A DNA stretch of 64,000 nucleotides from SAR202 cluster bacterium (lineage in GTDB: Bacteria > Chloroflexota > Dehalococcoidia > Lucifugimonadales > GCA-2712585). The notes below the pieces were generated by a model. The model was not told the DNA's origin and ran no database searches. It saw only the letters and a list, made by a program, of their open reading frames with translations. Within the stretch, counting starts at the first letter, position 1. Every line of letters begins with the position of its first letter. Shown piece after piece: positions 9,174 through 16,921 of this stretch. Location of the stretch: the NCBI GenBank assembly GCA_016872285.1, contig VGZZ01000003.1:46898-110897 (forward strand), written 5' to 3'. Made by a program: the position numbers and the translations under genes.

Positions 9174-10289
9174 ATGGCTACCCAGGCGCCCGCCGCTCAC
9201 AAGCTCGACCCCAAGAAGCTGGACAAGGTCAAGACCCTTTTCCAGAAGCAGCTAGACCAGGGCCTTCACCCCGGCGCGGCCATGGCCGTCTATCACAACG
9301 GCAAGCCCGTCCTCGACCTCTACGGCGGCGTCGCCAACAAGGAGTCGAAGCAGCCCGTCACCAAGGACACCCTCTTCGTCACCTATTCCTGCTCCAAAGC
9401 CCTGGCCGCCTTCTGCTGGCTGGTCATGTGGGAGCGAGGCCAGATCGAGCTGAACCGTCCCATCGCCGAGGTATGGCCGGAGTTCGGCAAGAACGGCAAG
9501 GAGAAGATTACCTATCGACAGGTCCTCACCCACACCGGCGGCTTTCCCGACACCCCCACCGAACTGACCTACGACAAGATGGTCAAGTGGGACGCCGCCG
9601 TCAAAGCCATGGAGAACGCCAAGCCCAAGTACCAGCCCGGTCAGGTCATCGCGTACCACTCCATAAACTTCGGCTTCGTGATCGGTGAAATTATCCGCCG
9701 CGTCGATGGCCGCACCATCAGCCAGTTCCTGAAGGACGAAGTCACCGGCCCCCTGGGCATCAAAGACATCCATATCGGCCTGCCGGCCAAGGACGAGAAG
9801 CGCGTCGCCAAAGCCTACTCCATGCCCGGCTTCGAGCGCCCCGAGGCCGTGGACTTCTACAACACCCCCGCCTGCCACCAGGCCGCCATCCCCGCCGCCA
9901 ACGGCATCGCCACCGCGCGGGACCTGGGCCGCTTCTACGGTATGCTCTCCATGGGCGGCACCCTGGACGGGGCGGATATCATTCGATCCGGCGCCATCAA
10001 GGGCGCGATTATGAAGCAGGTGGAAGGCACCGACATCAACGACCAGCGGCGGCAGGTCAAGCTGGGCCTGGGCTTCGCCCTCGACGCAGCGCCCATGGGG
10101 AAACCCGCCAACGCCGGCAAGAACCGGCCCGCCGTCTTTGGACACGGCGGCATGGGCAGCTGCATCGCCTTCGCCGACCTTGAAACGCGGCTGGCTGTGG
10201 CCATTCTCACCAGCGGCATCCAGCCCGAGCCCAAGAACACCCAACGCCTCTCCGCTCTGTCCCAGGCTGTCTGGGACGCGCTGGGGTAG
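9174..10289 (+). CDS. Serine hydrolase of the beta-lactamase/EstB esterase family
   Basis: 371 aa, start preceded by GAGGAGG. The active-site SxxK motif is S-C-S-K in FVTYSCSKALAAF (about 65-77), the Y-x-N-type motif is near YHSINFG, and H-G-G in GHGGMGS replaces the KTG box of class C beta-lactamases. No signal peptide, so it is cytoplasmic, as in EstB-like carboxylesterases. It probably hydrolyses esters or small amides rather than beta-lactams. No functional operon partners; a converging SDR gene follows after 1 nt. Confidence 0.87.
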   Translation: MATQAPAAHKLDPKKLDKVKTLFQKQLDQGLHPGAAMAVYHNGKPVLDLYGGVANKESKQPVTKDTLFVTYSCSKALAAFCWLVMWERGQIELNRPIAEVWPEFGKNGKEKITYRQVLTHTGGFPDTPTELTYDKMVKWDAAVKAMENAKPKYQPGQVIAYHSINFGFVIGEIIRRVDGRTISQFLKDEVTGPLGIKDIHIGLPAKDEKRVAKAYSMPGFERPEAVDFYNTPACHQAAIPAANGIATARDLGRFYGMLSMGGTLDGADIIRSGAIKGAIMKQVEGTDINDQRRQVKLGLGFALDAAPMGKPANAGKNRPAVFGHGGMGSCIAFADLETRLAVAILTSGIQPEPKNTQRLSALSQAVWDALG

Positions 10290-10290
10290 G

Positions 10291-11061
10291 CTACACCTGC
10301 CTCCCGCCCGCCATCGAGCCGCCGTCGGCCAGGATAGTCTCGCCGCTGATAAAGGACGAAGCGTCGGAGGCCAGGAAAAGTATAACTTCCGCCATCTCTT
10401 CCGGCTGGCCGATGCGCCCCATGGGGTGATTGGCCGCGCCGCGAGCCAACGCCTCGGCGCTCTGGCTGCTGCCCCGGGCCTGGGGCGTGTCGATTAACCC
10501 CGGCGCGACGGCGTTGACGCGAATCCCCCTGGGTGTGCACTGGCTGGCGGCCACCTTGGTCAGGTGCATCACTGCCGCCTTGCTTATCGAGTAGGCGATG
10601 GACCGAGTCTGGCCCTGGTAACCTGTAATCGACGCGATGTTCACAATCGACCCGCTGCCCTGCTTCAGCATCTGCCGCACTGTGGACTGGGTGCAGAAAA
10701 ACAACCCCTTGAGGTTGGTGTCCATGATCTGGTCCCAGTCTCGCTCGTCCACGTCCTCTATCTCGGGCGTCAGCACCAGCACGCCCGCCGCATTGACCAG
10801 CGCATCGATCCGACCAAACTTCTTGACTGTCGCCGACACCATGGCGCTGATTTGGTCGAGTTTGGACACGTCCGCCGCCACGCCATAGACGCTGCGGCTG
10901 ATTTTTCGGCCTTCCGCCACGGTCTCGTCGATGCCTCGACGGTTGCGGTCAGCCACCATTACCTTGGCGCCCTCGCGCAAAAATAGCATGACCGTGGCTT
11001 TGCCGATACCCGAGGCCCCGCCGGTGATAAGGGCTACCTTGCCTTTAAGCCTGTCGCCCAT
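10291..11061 (-). CDS. Short-chain dehydrogenase/reductase
   Basis: 256 aa classical SDR. Cofactor motif T-G-G-A-S-G-I-G (13-20), NAAG at about 90-93, catalytic Ser in IASITG, and Y-S-I-S-K for Tyr/Lys. ADRN after the second strand suggests NAD(H) preference (acidic Asp). Very similar to the SDR at 11343-12113: both start MGDRLKGKVAL, have VKK-x-G-x-ID, TPQARGS and QSAEA. Together with the 78-aa gene between them they form a same-strand trio. Substrate unknown. Confidence 0.9.
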   Translation of the reverse strand: MGDRLKGKVALITGGASGIGKATVMLFLREGAKVMVADRNRRGIDETVAEGRKISRSVYGVAADVSKLDQISAMVSATVKKFGRIDALVNAAGVLVLTPEIEDVDERDWDQIMDTNLKGLFFCTQSTVRQMLKQGSGSIVNIASITGYQGQTRSIAYSISKAAVMHLTKVAASQCTPRGIRVNAVAPGLIDTPQARGSSQSAEALARGAANHPMGRIGQPEEMAEVILFLASDASSFISGETILADGGSMAGGRQV

Positions 11062-11090
11062 GCCCGCCCCCTTTCTCGCTGGCGCGGGAA

Positions 11091-11327
11091 TTAACCTATC
11101 GCCTTCTTGATAATGCCCTCGAACCGCTTCTTCTCCTTAGCGTAATTCTTCGGCTCCACAGGCACCGGCAGTTTTTCCAATTCGGACGCCAGCACGCCCT
11201 TCATGACCTTGGACTCCTTAGCGTTCAGCTTCCACATGGCCGACACGTCCTCAGGGCTCCACATGGCCGTCTGTCGGAAGCCATAGTCCTCGATGGCCTT
11301 GTTCGCTATCTCGGTTAGTTTGTTCAT
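11091..11327 (-). CDS. Small hypothetical protein between paired SDR genes
   Basis: 78 aa with AGGGAGAA about 6 nt before the ATG. Helical and charged, with a basic C-terminus (KNYAKEKKRFEGIIKKAIG). The segment YGFRQTAMWSPEDVSAMWKL resembles a small PCP-like or binding module only loosely. Lies 29 nt upstream of one SDR and 15 nt downstream of the other, so it is in the same operon. Could be a small partner subunit (inference). Confidence 0.6.
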   Translation of the reverse strand: MNKLTEIANKAIEDYGFRQTAMWSPEDVSAMWKLNAKESKVMKGVLASELEKLPVPVEPKNYAKEKKRFEGIIKKAIG

Positions 11328-11342
11328 TTTAGTTCTCCCTTA

Positions 11343-12113
11343 TTACCTGCGGCCATAGCCGGCCCGCGCGCCGCCGTCCGCTATGTAGGTTGTGCCCGCT
11401 ACGTAGGAAGCCTCGTCGGAGGCCAGGAACAGGATAACGTTGGCAATCTCTTCCGGCTGGCCGATGCGATGCATAGGGTGCCAGTTCTTCACGTTTCCAA
11501 TTGCCTCGGCGCTCTGGGTGCTGCCCCGCGCCTGGGGCGTGTCCACCGACCCGGGCACTACGCAGTTGATTCGAATACCCTTGGAGGTGTACTGGCCCGC
11601 CGCCACGGAGGTTATGTGAATCACGCCCACCTTGCTAATGTTATACGGCAACGAGCGCGTCCACGCGTCCAACCCTGCTGAAGACGATATGTTGACTATG
11701 GCCCCGCCGCCGTTCTTTATCATCTCCGGTATGGCCGCCTTCATGCACAGGAAGACGCCCTTCAAGTTGATGTCGATGATTAAGTCCCAGTCCCGCTCCT
11801 CGATCTCCGCCAAGGGAGGGCACAACTGGAGGACCGCCGCCAGGTTCACCTGCACGTCGATCTTGCCGTACTTCTTTACCGTGGCGTCTACCATTTCCTT
11901 TACCTGGTCCCACTTAGACACGTCGACAACCACGGTGTCTACGGTTTTGGAATACTTCCCCGCCAGCTTGGCCGTCTCCTCCATCCCCGCGCGGTTGCGG
12001 TCGGCGATCATGACCTTGGCCCCTTCTTTGGCAAACAGCACCGACGTAGCCCTGCCCATGCCCGTCGCGCCGCCCACCACCAGGGCCACCTTACCCTTCA
12101 GCCTGTCACCCAT
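11343..12113 (-). CDS. Short-chain dehydrogenase/reductase (paralogue)
   Basis: 256 aa. The cofactor motif reads VGGATGMGRA, with NLAA in place of NAAG and the catalytic site SSSAGLDAW...YNISK. Same length and shared blocks with the SDR at 10291-11061, which points to local duplication followed by divergence. It is first in the trio, transcribed divergently from the sulfur leader region. An oxidoreductase acting on an alcohol or ketone; no substrate can be named. Confidence 0.9.
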   Translation of the reverse strand: MGDRLKGKVALVVGGATGMGRATSVLFAKEGAKVMIADRNRAGMEETAKLAGKYSKTVDTVVVDVSKWDQVKEMVDATVKKYGKIDVQVNLAAVLQLCPPLAEIEERDWDLIIDINLKGVFLCMKAAIPEMIKNGGGAIVNISSSAGLDAWTRSLPYNISKVGVIHITSVAAGQYTSKGIRINCVVPGSVDTPQARGSTQSAEAIGNVKNWHPMHRIGQPEEIANVILFLASDEASYVAGTTYIADGGARAGYGRR

Positions 12114-12211
12114 AGCTGGACTCCTTTCATTGAACCCTCGAAGATTTTCAGTAAAGCGGCGCCATTATAGGGGCCGCCTTCTGAAGCCCGCAACCTGGGG
12201 CACCGAAGGGC

Positions 12212-12240
12212 TTGACACGCCAGCCTTATTGCATTTCAAT
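12212..12240 (+). promoter_or_regulatory. Sigma70-type promoter for cysH leader
   Basis: TTGACA at 12212-12217, 17-nt spacer, TTCAAT at 12235-12240 (4/6 to consensus). The predicted start near 12246-12247 places the leader-peptide ATG (12253) only about 6 nt downstream. Confidence 0.55.
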
Positions 12241-12252
12241 AGTCGGAACGCT

Positions 12253-12300
12253 ATGCGACTTGACGACGACCTCTTTCATTTGTGTATAAGCCCCACATAA
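12253..12300 (+). CDS. Leader peptide with DDLFHLC core, upstream of cysH
   Basis: 15 codons plus stop encode M-R-L-DDDLFHLC-ISPT. The core DDLFHLC also occurs in the leader at 16802-16852, where the DNA differences fall on synonymous positions (CTC/CTG and TTG/CTC for Leu), indicating selection on the peptide. The single Cys codon (12283-12285) is followed by codons that form the 5' arm of a hairpin: GCCC 12290-12293 with GGGC 12301-12304, the stop codon sitting in the loop. A terminator follows at 12334-12364, then the APS reductase gene. The layout suggests translation-dependent attenuation by cysteine or sulfur supply. Too short for ordinary gene finders. Confidence 0.7.
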   Translation: MRLDDDLFHLCISPT

Positions 12301-12320
12301 GGGCCGTTTTGCTTTAACCA

Positions 12321-12364
12321 GCGTTTCGGACGCGCCCGCTCACTTTGTGTTGAGCGGGCTTTTT
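12321..12364 (+). terminator. Intrinsic terminator/attenuator in cysH leader
   Basis: A small hairpin GCGT-TTCGG-ACGC (12321-12333) precedes the terminator stem GCCCGCTCA/TGAGCGGGC (12334-12342 with 12351-12359) and a T run at 12360-12364. It lies between the promoter and cysH, so it must be conditional if cysH uses this promoter. A full antiterminator pairing is not obvious here (only GGGC/GCCC). Confidence 0.8.
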
Positions 12365-12444
12365 GTTTCCAGGGCAGCTTTTGCGTTGCGCCCTTTAAGT
12401 CGTGTCCCTTTGCCTTTATTAATTCCCAACAAGGAGTTTGTCTC

Positions 12445-13161
12445 ATGCAGACCGATTTGACCCCCGAACAGATCCATGAACTAGTCGACGGCCTCCACTT
12501 CGCTCAAAAAGTGGACCGCTCCCTAAACCTCATCGCCGAGACCTATGAAAAGTACGGCGACCGCATGGTGGTAGCCAACAGCCTGGGCAAAGACTCCCTG
12601 GTCGTCTGGCACCTGGCCAAGCGCGTCAGCCCCAAAATTGGCGGCTTTGTTGTCACCACCCGATATAAACCCAAAGAGACCGTACAGTTCATGAACGACC
12701 TGGTGGCGCAGCATCCCGAGGTGCGGGTCTTTAAAAACGACACCCCTCAGCCCGACCGCCTCTACGCCTCCGACCCCGACCAGTGCTGCTACAACCTCAA
12801 GGTCCTGCCTACTCGCTGGGCCATTGAGCAGATGAACGTCGAATGCTGGGTTACCGGCCTGCGCTGCACCGAGGGCCGCACCCGCACCAACTTCCGCGAG
12901 ATCGAAGAGCTAGACCCGGGCCTGGTCAAGCTCAACCCCATTCTTCTGTGGCATGAGCGCGAGGTGTGGCAGTACCTGGCGCTGCACCAGGTGAAGGTAA
13001 ACCCGCTGTATGAGCTGGGCTATCGCTCGCTAGGCTGCGCCCCCTGCACCTCCATAGCCACCGGCCCCAACGAGCGCGCCGGTCGATGGATCGGCACCAG
13101 CAAGTGCGGCGGCGAGTGCGGCATCCATACCAAGCCGCTAAAGGTGGCGGCCAAGGCTTAA
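12445..13161 (+). CDS. cysH: Thioredoxin-dependent APS (adenylylsulfate) reductase, 4Fe-4S type
   Basis: 238 aa, AAGGAG upstream of the ATG. It reduces adenylylsulfate to sulfite in assimilatory sulfate reduction. Seen: PP-loop SLGKDSLVVW (45-54), the paired cysteines CC in DQCCYNLKVLP and CxxC in LGCAPCTS that bind the 4Fe-4S cluster, and the C-terminal RAGRW...CGGECGIH with the catalytic Cys. The CC/CxxC pattern marks the APS-using rather than PAPS-using class. It follows the DDLFHLC leader and attenuator. No other cys genes are adjacent. Confidence 0.92.
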   Translation: MQTDLTPEQIHELVDGLHFAQKVDRSLNLIAETYEKYGDRMVVANSLGKDSLVVWHLAKRVSPKIGGFVVTTRYKPKETVQFMNDLVAQHPEVRVFKNDTPQPDRLYASDPDQCCYNLKVLPTRWAIEQMNVECWVTGLRCTEGRTRTNFREIEELDPGLVKLNPILLWHEREVWQYLALHQVKVNPLYELGYRSLGCAPCTSIATGPNERAGRWIGTSKCGGECGIHTKPLKVAAKA

Positions 13162-13180
13162 CTTCCACAGCTAGTCATAT

Positions 13181-13208
13181 AGGGCGTCCCGCCGCGGCGG
13201 GACGCCCT
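13181..13208. terminator. Perfect GC-rich palindrome after cysH
   Basis: AGGGCGTCCCGCC (13181-13193) and GGCGGGACGCCCT (13196-13208) form a 28-nt near-perfect palindrome 19 nt after the cysH stop. There is only a weak T tract after it (ATTGCGTT), so it may be a weak terminator or an RNA 3'-end protecting stem. Confidence 0.55.
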
Positions 13209-13245
13209 ATTGCGTTGCCGCCGCGGCGGGTATATCTTCCAGCCC

Positions 13246-13737
13246 ATGCCATCGGAACGCGACCTTCAAGACGCCGCCCAGCGTGTGGCCCGCCTGCTGA
13301 CCCAGCAAGGCCTGACCATCGCCGTCGCCGAGGCTACGGGCTGCGGCCTCACGGGCTACCTGCTCACCAGCGTCCCGGGCAGCTCAAAATTCTTCCTTGG
13401 AGGCATCGCGCCATATTCTCGGCAGGCCAAGTTAAATGTCCTCAAGATGGACGCCGCTGCCCTGGACGAACATGGCTCCGTCAGTCGAGAATCGGCGCTG
13501 GATATGGCGCGGCGGGTGCGTGAAGTCTTTGGCACTGACATCGGCCTGGCGGAAACGGGCGTCGCAGGCCCTGGCGGCGGCACGGCGCAGAAGCCCGTGG
13601 GCCTCTGCTTTGTCGCCCTTTCTTCGAAAGATAGCAAAGACGACTGTCAGGCGCACAACTTTACTGGTGACCGGGGAGCGGTGCGACAGCAAACAGCACT
13701 GACAGCCCTAAAGATGACGGAAAGTTTTATCAATTGA
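13246..13737 (+). CDS. CinA C-terminal domain protein (PncC-like) with altered signature
   Basis: 163 aa from the ATG at 13246; an in-frame TTG at 13210 would lie directly after the palindrome. The family deamidates nicotinamide mononucleotide in NAD recycling. Recognisable: VAEATGCGLTGYLL, VPGSSKFFLGGIAPYS, LAETGVAGPGGGT and the closing FTGDRGAVRQQTALTAL. The usual AESCTGG is AEATGCG here, so the Ser and Cys of the signature are lost or shifted while the rest is kept. Activity is therefore uncertain. Confidence 0.82.
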   Translation: MPSERDLQDAAQRVARLLTQQGLTIAVAEATGCGLTGYLLTSVPGSSKFFLGGIAPYSRQAKLNVLKMDAAALDEHGSVSRESALDMARRVREVFGTDIGLAETGVAGPGGGTAQKPVGLCFVALSSKDSKDDCQAHNFTGDRGAVRQQTALTALKMTESFIN

Positions 13738-13822
13738 AGAAATGTTAACAGCTACTATCCAGTTGCAACCAAACCTTTACCTGCTTCGTAGTAAGGGTGT
13801 AGAATCGGGTCATAGGGGTACA

Positions 13823-13993
13823 ATGGACGCCTTTCAAAGCATCGGATGGATCCTCCTATACGTCTTCGTGATAGCATTGGTGCCCAGCGTTGTAGTGCTG
13901 TTGGCCACTTTTCTAACGGGCCTCGGCTTTTTCATACGCGACCTTAAGTATGACATCAGCAAGAAGCTCAAAAAGAAGGCCGCGGAGCCTTAG
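13823..13993 (+). CDS. Small single-helix membrane protein
   Basis: 56 aa from the ATG at 13823, with AGGGG about 6 nt upstream. One long hydrophobic stretch (about 8-38: GWILLYVFVIALVPSVVV and on) followed by a basic tail KKLKKKAAEP that should stay inside the cell. Family not recognised. Single-gene context between the CinA-like and AllA-like genes. Confidence 0.55.
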   Translation: MDAFQSIGWILLYVFVIALVPSVVVLLATFLTGLGFFIRDLKYDISKKLKKKAAEP

Positions 13994-14028
13994 GGCGGTT
14001 AAGACCAATTTTGTCAGGAGATATGACT

Positions 14029-14625
14029 ATGGTATCGGTGCGCCAGATCAAAATAGAGCCTCTGACCGACGAAGCCTTTTCCCCCTTCGGCCAGGTCTTG
14101 GGTAGAAAAAATACCACCCCCAACTTCGAGGCCCGCGGCGGCTCCACTCTCTCTTGGAAAGTCGACTACGAGTGTAAAGGCGTCACGGAAGTCCAGTATA
14201 TGCGCGTCGACTTCCAGCCCGTCTGGAGCATCGATTTCGTCGAGCGGCATACTGAGGTCACCCAGAGCTTTATCCCGGTCAACGGCAGTCCCATGGTCTT
14301 CGTCGTCGCCCCAGCCACCGACATCAAGGACCCCGCCTCCGCCCCCGACCCCGACAAGTTCCGCGCCTTTTATATGGACGGAACCAAGGGCGTCATGCTC
14401 AACATCGGCACCTGGCACTCCCCCAACCGCCTCGCCGTCCGCCCGCCTGAGTGCGAGTTCATTATCCTCAGCTCCATTGAGACCACTGAGGAGCAAAAGC
14501 GCGTCCGGAAGCAAGGCGGCACCCACAAGCTTACCCATTTCATCAACTTCAAAGAGCGGTTCGGCATCACCTTCCTGCCCGTGTGGGAGACCTACCCCAG
14601 CCTGGCGCTGCCGGTCAAGAAGTAG
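14029..14625 (+). CDS. Ureidoglycolate lyase (AllA)-like cupin
   Basis: 198 aa from the second ATG (14029), which has AGGAG 8 nt upstream; the ATG at 14023 is only 2 nt from it. The AllA fold converts ureidoglycolate to glyoxylate and urea in purine catabolism. Seen: IEPLTDEAFSPFGQVL, ERHTEVTQSFIPVNGSPMVFVVA, the conserved AFYMDGTKGVMLNIGTWHSPN. The metal and substrate residues His-Q and GTWH are kept. No other allantoin genes are present, so the substrate may differ. Confidence 0.75.
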   Translation: MVSVRQIKIEPLTDEAFSPFGQVLGRKNTTPNFEARGGSTLSWKVDYECKGVTEVQYMRVDFQPVWSIDFVERHTEVTQSFIPVNGSPMVFVVAPATDIKDPASAPDPDKFRAFYMDGTKGVMLNIGTWHSPNRLAVRPPECEFIILSSIETTEEQKRVRKQGGTHKLTHFINFKERFGITFLPVWETYPSLALPVKK

Positions 14626-14651
14626 TTTCTCTACTAAGACCACCATCGCCA

Positions 14652-15119
14652 GTGCAGACGTTTGAAGCCAGGCTGGAGTCCGACCACGACAGCGGCGCCT
14701 GGGCCGGCATCCGAGTCCCCTTCGACGCCGAGATGGTCTTAGGCAGCAAAGGGCGCATCTCTGTAACCGGCCTGATTAACAGCGTGCCTTACGAGTCCTC
14801 CATCTTTCCCATGGGCGACGGCACCCACTTCATGCACATCAACAAAACCCAGCAAAAGCAAGCGGGCGTGAGCGTGGGCGCCCTGATGACCGTTAGCATG
14901 GAGGCGGCTATCGCTAACAATGAGCTTGATGTCCCGTCGGATCTCCTGGACTTCCTCCGCGAGAACCCTCAGGCCCTTGCGGAGTTTGAAAAGCGTACCC
15001 ATGCTTTTAAGAAAGAATATATTTCATGGATCGAATCGGCCAAGCAGCCGGAAACTCGACTGCGGCGTATTAAGCGGGCCGTGGCCAAGATTGCCGCAGG
15101 CCGTCGCATGTACGACTAG
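14652..15119 (+). CDS. DUF1905 plus YdeI/OmpD-associated (OmdA) domain protein
   Basis: 155 aa from a GTG at 14652; earlier starts would overlap the AllA-like gene by over 40 nt. The N-terminal half (FEARLESDHDSGAWAGIRVPFD, then GRISVTGLINSVPYESSIFPMG) is the DUF1905 barrel; the C-terminal half (LPSDLLDFLRENPQ-type helix, AFKKEYISWIESAKQPETRLRRI) is the bacteriocin-protection-like OmdA segment. Function in the cell is unknown. Its stop overlaps the queG stop by 4 nt. Confidence 0.8.
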   Translation: MQTFEARLESDHDSGAWAGIRVPFDAEMVLGSKGRISVTGLINSVPYESSIFPMGDGTHFMHINKTQQKQAGVSVGALMTVSMEAAIANNELDVPSDLLDFLRENPQALAEFEKRTHAFKKEYISWIESAKQPETRLRRIKRAVAKIAAGRRMYD

Positions 15120-16234
15120 CCTTCCCCCACTCCCAGCGCCCTCCGAATCTCCTCCCTCACATCCTCATCGTCCTCCTCTCCCAGCCGGCCCTTCAGCTCC
15201 TCCTCCCCACCCAGCCTCCCCAGCGCCCACGCCGCATGTCCCCTGACGATGGGATGCTCATCACGCAGCGCCTTCGCCAGCGCCGGCACCGCTGACCCGT
15301 CGCCGCCGTTGTTGCCCAGGGCGACGCAGGCGTTGCGCTTCAGGCCCCACAGCTTTGCCCGCTTGATGGGGCTGTTGGCAAATCTCAGGCGGAACTCCTC
15401 CTCCGTCATTTCTAATAACTCGGTCAATTCCAGTGTCGTAAACCGCTTCTTCTGGAACGCTTTCTCTTTCGAGTATTCGGCCTTAACGTTCACCGGACAG
15501 ACGTCCTGGCAGATGTCGCAGCCGAAGACCCAGTCGCCCATCAGCGGCCTGAGTTCCAGCGGTATGGGCCCTCGGTTTTCGATGGTCAGATGGGATATGC
15601 ACCGTTTGTTGTCCAGGACGTAAGGCGCGACGATAGCCCCCGTGGGGCACGCGACGATGCAGCGCACGCACTCGCCGCAGGTCTTCTTCGACGGCGCATC
15701 CGGCTCCAATTCCAGGTCTGTTACTACCTGCCCCAAGAATATCCACGAGCCGTGGCTGGGGCTGAGGATGTTGGTGTTTTTGCCGAACCATCCTATGCCC
15801 GCCCGATGAGCTGCTGCCCTATCCAGCATAGGCCCGTCGTCCACATACCACCTCGCCCGCACCTCCCTGCCCAGCCGCCGTGACAGCCCCTCCACATAGG
15901 ACTTCATGCGGGCCTTCATCACCTGATGGTAGTCGTCACCCCAGGCGTAACGCGCGACCCGTCCAGACGTTGTCTCGGCTTCAGGCCGCTCCGGCAGGTG
16001 GTAGCTGAGGCCCAGCGATATAATCGACTTCGCGCCAGGCAGCAACACTTGTGGGTCTGCGCCCCGGGACACCCGCGCCTCGGTAAACCAGGGCAGGCCG
16101 TCCATCAGGCCCCGCCGAATGCGCTCCAGCGTCACGGCCTTATGCTCGTCGAAGGCCTCCGCCGACGCCACGCCCACCAGGTCAAATCCCGCCTCACGGG
16201 CGTGCTTCTTGATCAATGCCTTTATGGAGTCCAT
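15116..16234 (-). CDS. queG: Epoxyqueuosine reductase
   Basis: 372 aa. It catalyses the last step of queuosine tRNA modification, a cobalamin and 4Fe-4S dependent reduction. The N-terminal catalytic part contains WYVDDGPMLDRAAAHRAGIGWFGKN with the conserved Asp. Two ferredoxin-type cluster motifs follow: CGECVRCIVACPTGAI and CDICQDVCPVN. A HEAT-like repeat tail (ALAKALRDEHPIVRGHAAWALG) occupies the last 70 residues, as in many QueG. Single gene. Confidence 0.95.
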   Translation of the reverse strand: MDSIKALIKKHAREAGFDLVGVASAEAFDEHKAVTLERIRRGLMDGLPWFTEARVSRGADPQVLLPGAKSIISLGLSYHLPERPEAETTSGRVARYAWGDDYHQVMKARMKSYVEGLSRRLGREVRARWYVDDGPMLDRAAAHRAGIGWFGKNTNILSPSHGSWIFLGQVVTDLELEPDAPSKKTCGECVRCIVACPTGAIVAPYVLDNKRCISHLTIENRGPIPLELRPLMGDWVFGCDICQDVCPVNVKAEYSKEKAFQKKRFTTLELTELLEMTEEEFRLRFANSPIKRAKLWGLKRNACVALGNNGGDGSAVPALAKALRDEHPIVRGHAAWALGRLGGEEELKGRLGEEDDEDVREEIRRALGVGEG

Positions 16235-16279
16235 ACCACTAATCTACCAGCACTGGCGACGATTTATACAGCAGCGCGG

Positions 16280-16678
16280 CTAAAGGGGCTTTCGCGAGCT
16301 ATAACCCTCGTTGGTGCCGTGCCACCAGTCGATACTTTTCTCGCCACGCACCCAGCATAGGAAAATCTCCCGCTGGCCGCTCATGGATGGGAAGTCCACC
16401 AGCCCCATCCTGATATCCCTGACAATGATTCCCCTGTCATTTATCTCCTCGACGACCTTGGCGGCCTGGCTCCTCAGCTCTTCTTCCTCCCGCCTGATCT
16501 CCGCCATCTCGGTGTCGATGTTGTGGTGGCCGTTTCCCCGAGTCTTGCGCTTCAGCAGCTCCGAATGTTCCTCAGTCTTCGACAGCTTCTCGATAATTGG
16601 GTCCATCTCATGGAACTTAGTTTCCAGCCAAGGTAGGGTCTGGCGGGCCTCTTCCAGGGAGAAAAGTCTTCTTCTCAT
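16280..16678 (-). CDS. DUF2203 family protein
   Basis: 132 aa. Starts MRRRLFSLEEARQTLPWLE, has a central charged coiled-coil (EMAEIRREEEELRSQAAKVVEEI) and the family hallmark GLVDFPSMSGQREIFLCWVRGE followed by IDWWHGTNEGYSSRKPL. Function unknown. It lies 45 nt upstream of queG on the same strand, and so may share its transcript. Confidence 0.88.
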   Translation of the reverse strand: MRRRLFSLEEARQTLPWLETKFHEMDPIIEKLSKTEEHSELLKRKTRGNGHHNIDTEMAEIRREEEELRSQAAKVVEEINDRGIIVRDIRMGLVDFPSMSGQREIFLCWVRGEKSIDWWHGTNEGYSSRKPL

Positions 16679-16763
16679 AAATCAATCACTCTTCTTTATG
16701 GACGCATTTATACTTTACTCGCCCTCGCCGCGCAATGCTTCTGGTTGTAAGGCGCCGTGGCTA

Positions 16764-16793
16764 TTGACGAAGGCGCCTTCTGGCGCATATCAT
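16764..16793 (+). promoter_or_regulatory. Sigma70-type promoter for second DDLFHLC leader
   Basis: TTGACG at 16764-16769, 18-nt spacer, TATCAT at 16788-16793 (5/6). The predicted start is about 16800, so the leader ATG at 16802 would be leaderless or nearly so. Confidence 0.6.
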
Positions 16794-16801
16794 CTAACGC
16801 A

Positions 16802-16852
16802 ATGTTTTCTCGCTCAGAAGACGACCTGTTTCATCTCTGTACCCGCCTCTAG
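16802..16852 (+). CDS. Leader peptide with DDLFHLC core, upstream of pqqD-like and tauE/safE genes
   Basis: 16 codons plus stop encode M-FSRSE-DDLFHLC-TRL. It shares DDLFHLC with the leader at 12253-12300. The codons after Cys (ACC CGC CTC) form the 5' arm CCCGCC (16842-16847) of a hairpin with GGCGGG (16856-16861), the stop codon lying in the loop. A ribosome held on the Cys codon would free 16851-16859 (AGAGGGGCG) to pair with 16887-16895 (CGCCCCTTT), which is the 5' arm of the terminator. This is the classic attenuation geometry. Confidence 0.72.
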   Translation: MFSRSEDDLFHLCTRL

Positions 16853-16869
16853 AGGGGCGGGCTCTCCAA

Positions 16870-16921
16870 CTTTCGGAAGCAACCTTCGCCCCTTTCCGTT
16901 CGTCTCGGAAAGGGGCTTTTT
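16870..16921 (+). terminator. Intrinsic terminator/attenuator of second DDLFHLC leader
   Basis: Small hairpin CTT-TCGG-AAG (16870-16879), then an 11-bp perfect stem GCCCCTTTCCG (16888-16898) with CGGAAAGGGGC (16906-16916), and TTTTT. The left arm can alternatively pair with 16851-16859. The rest of the 16922-17049 gap shows nothing else of note. Confidence 0.85.

Noticed and set aside
9252..10244. 330-aa antisense frame opposite the serine hydrolase
   Set aside because: Gly/Val/Asp-rich mirror of the SxxK hydrolase, no recognisable domain.
12247..12364. Noncoding riboswitch interpretation of the paired leaders
   Set aside because: The conserved block translates to DDLFHLC in both copies with synonymous changes, which fits a leader peptide better than a ligand-binding RNA; not entirely excluded.
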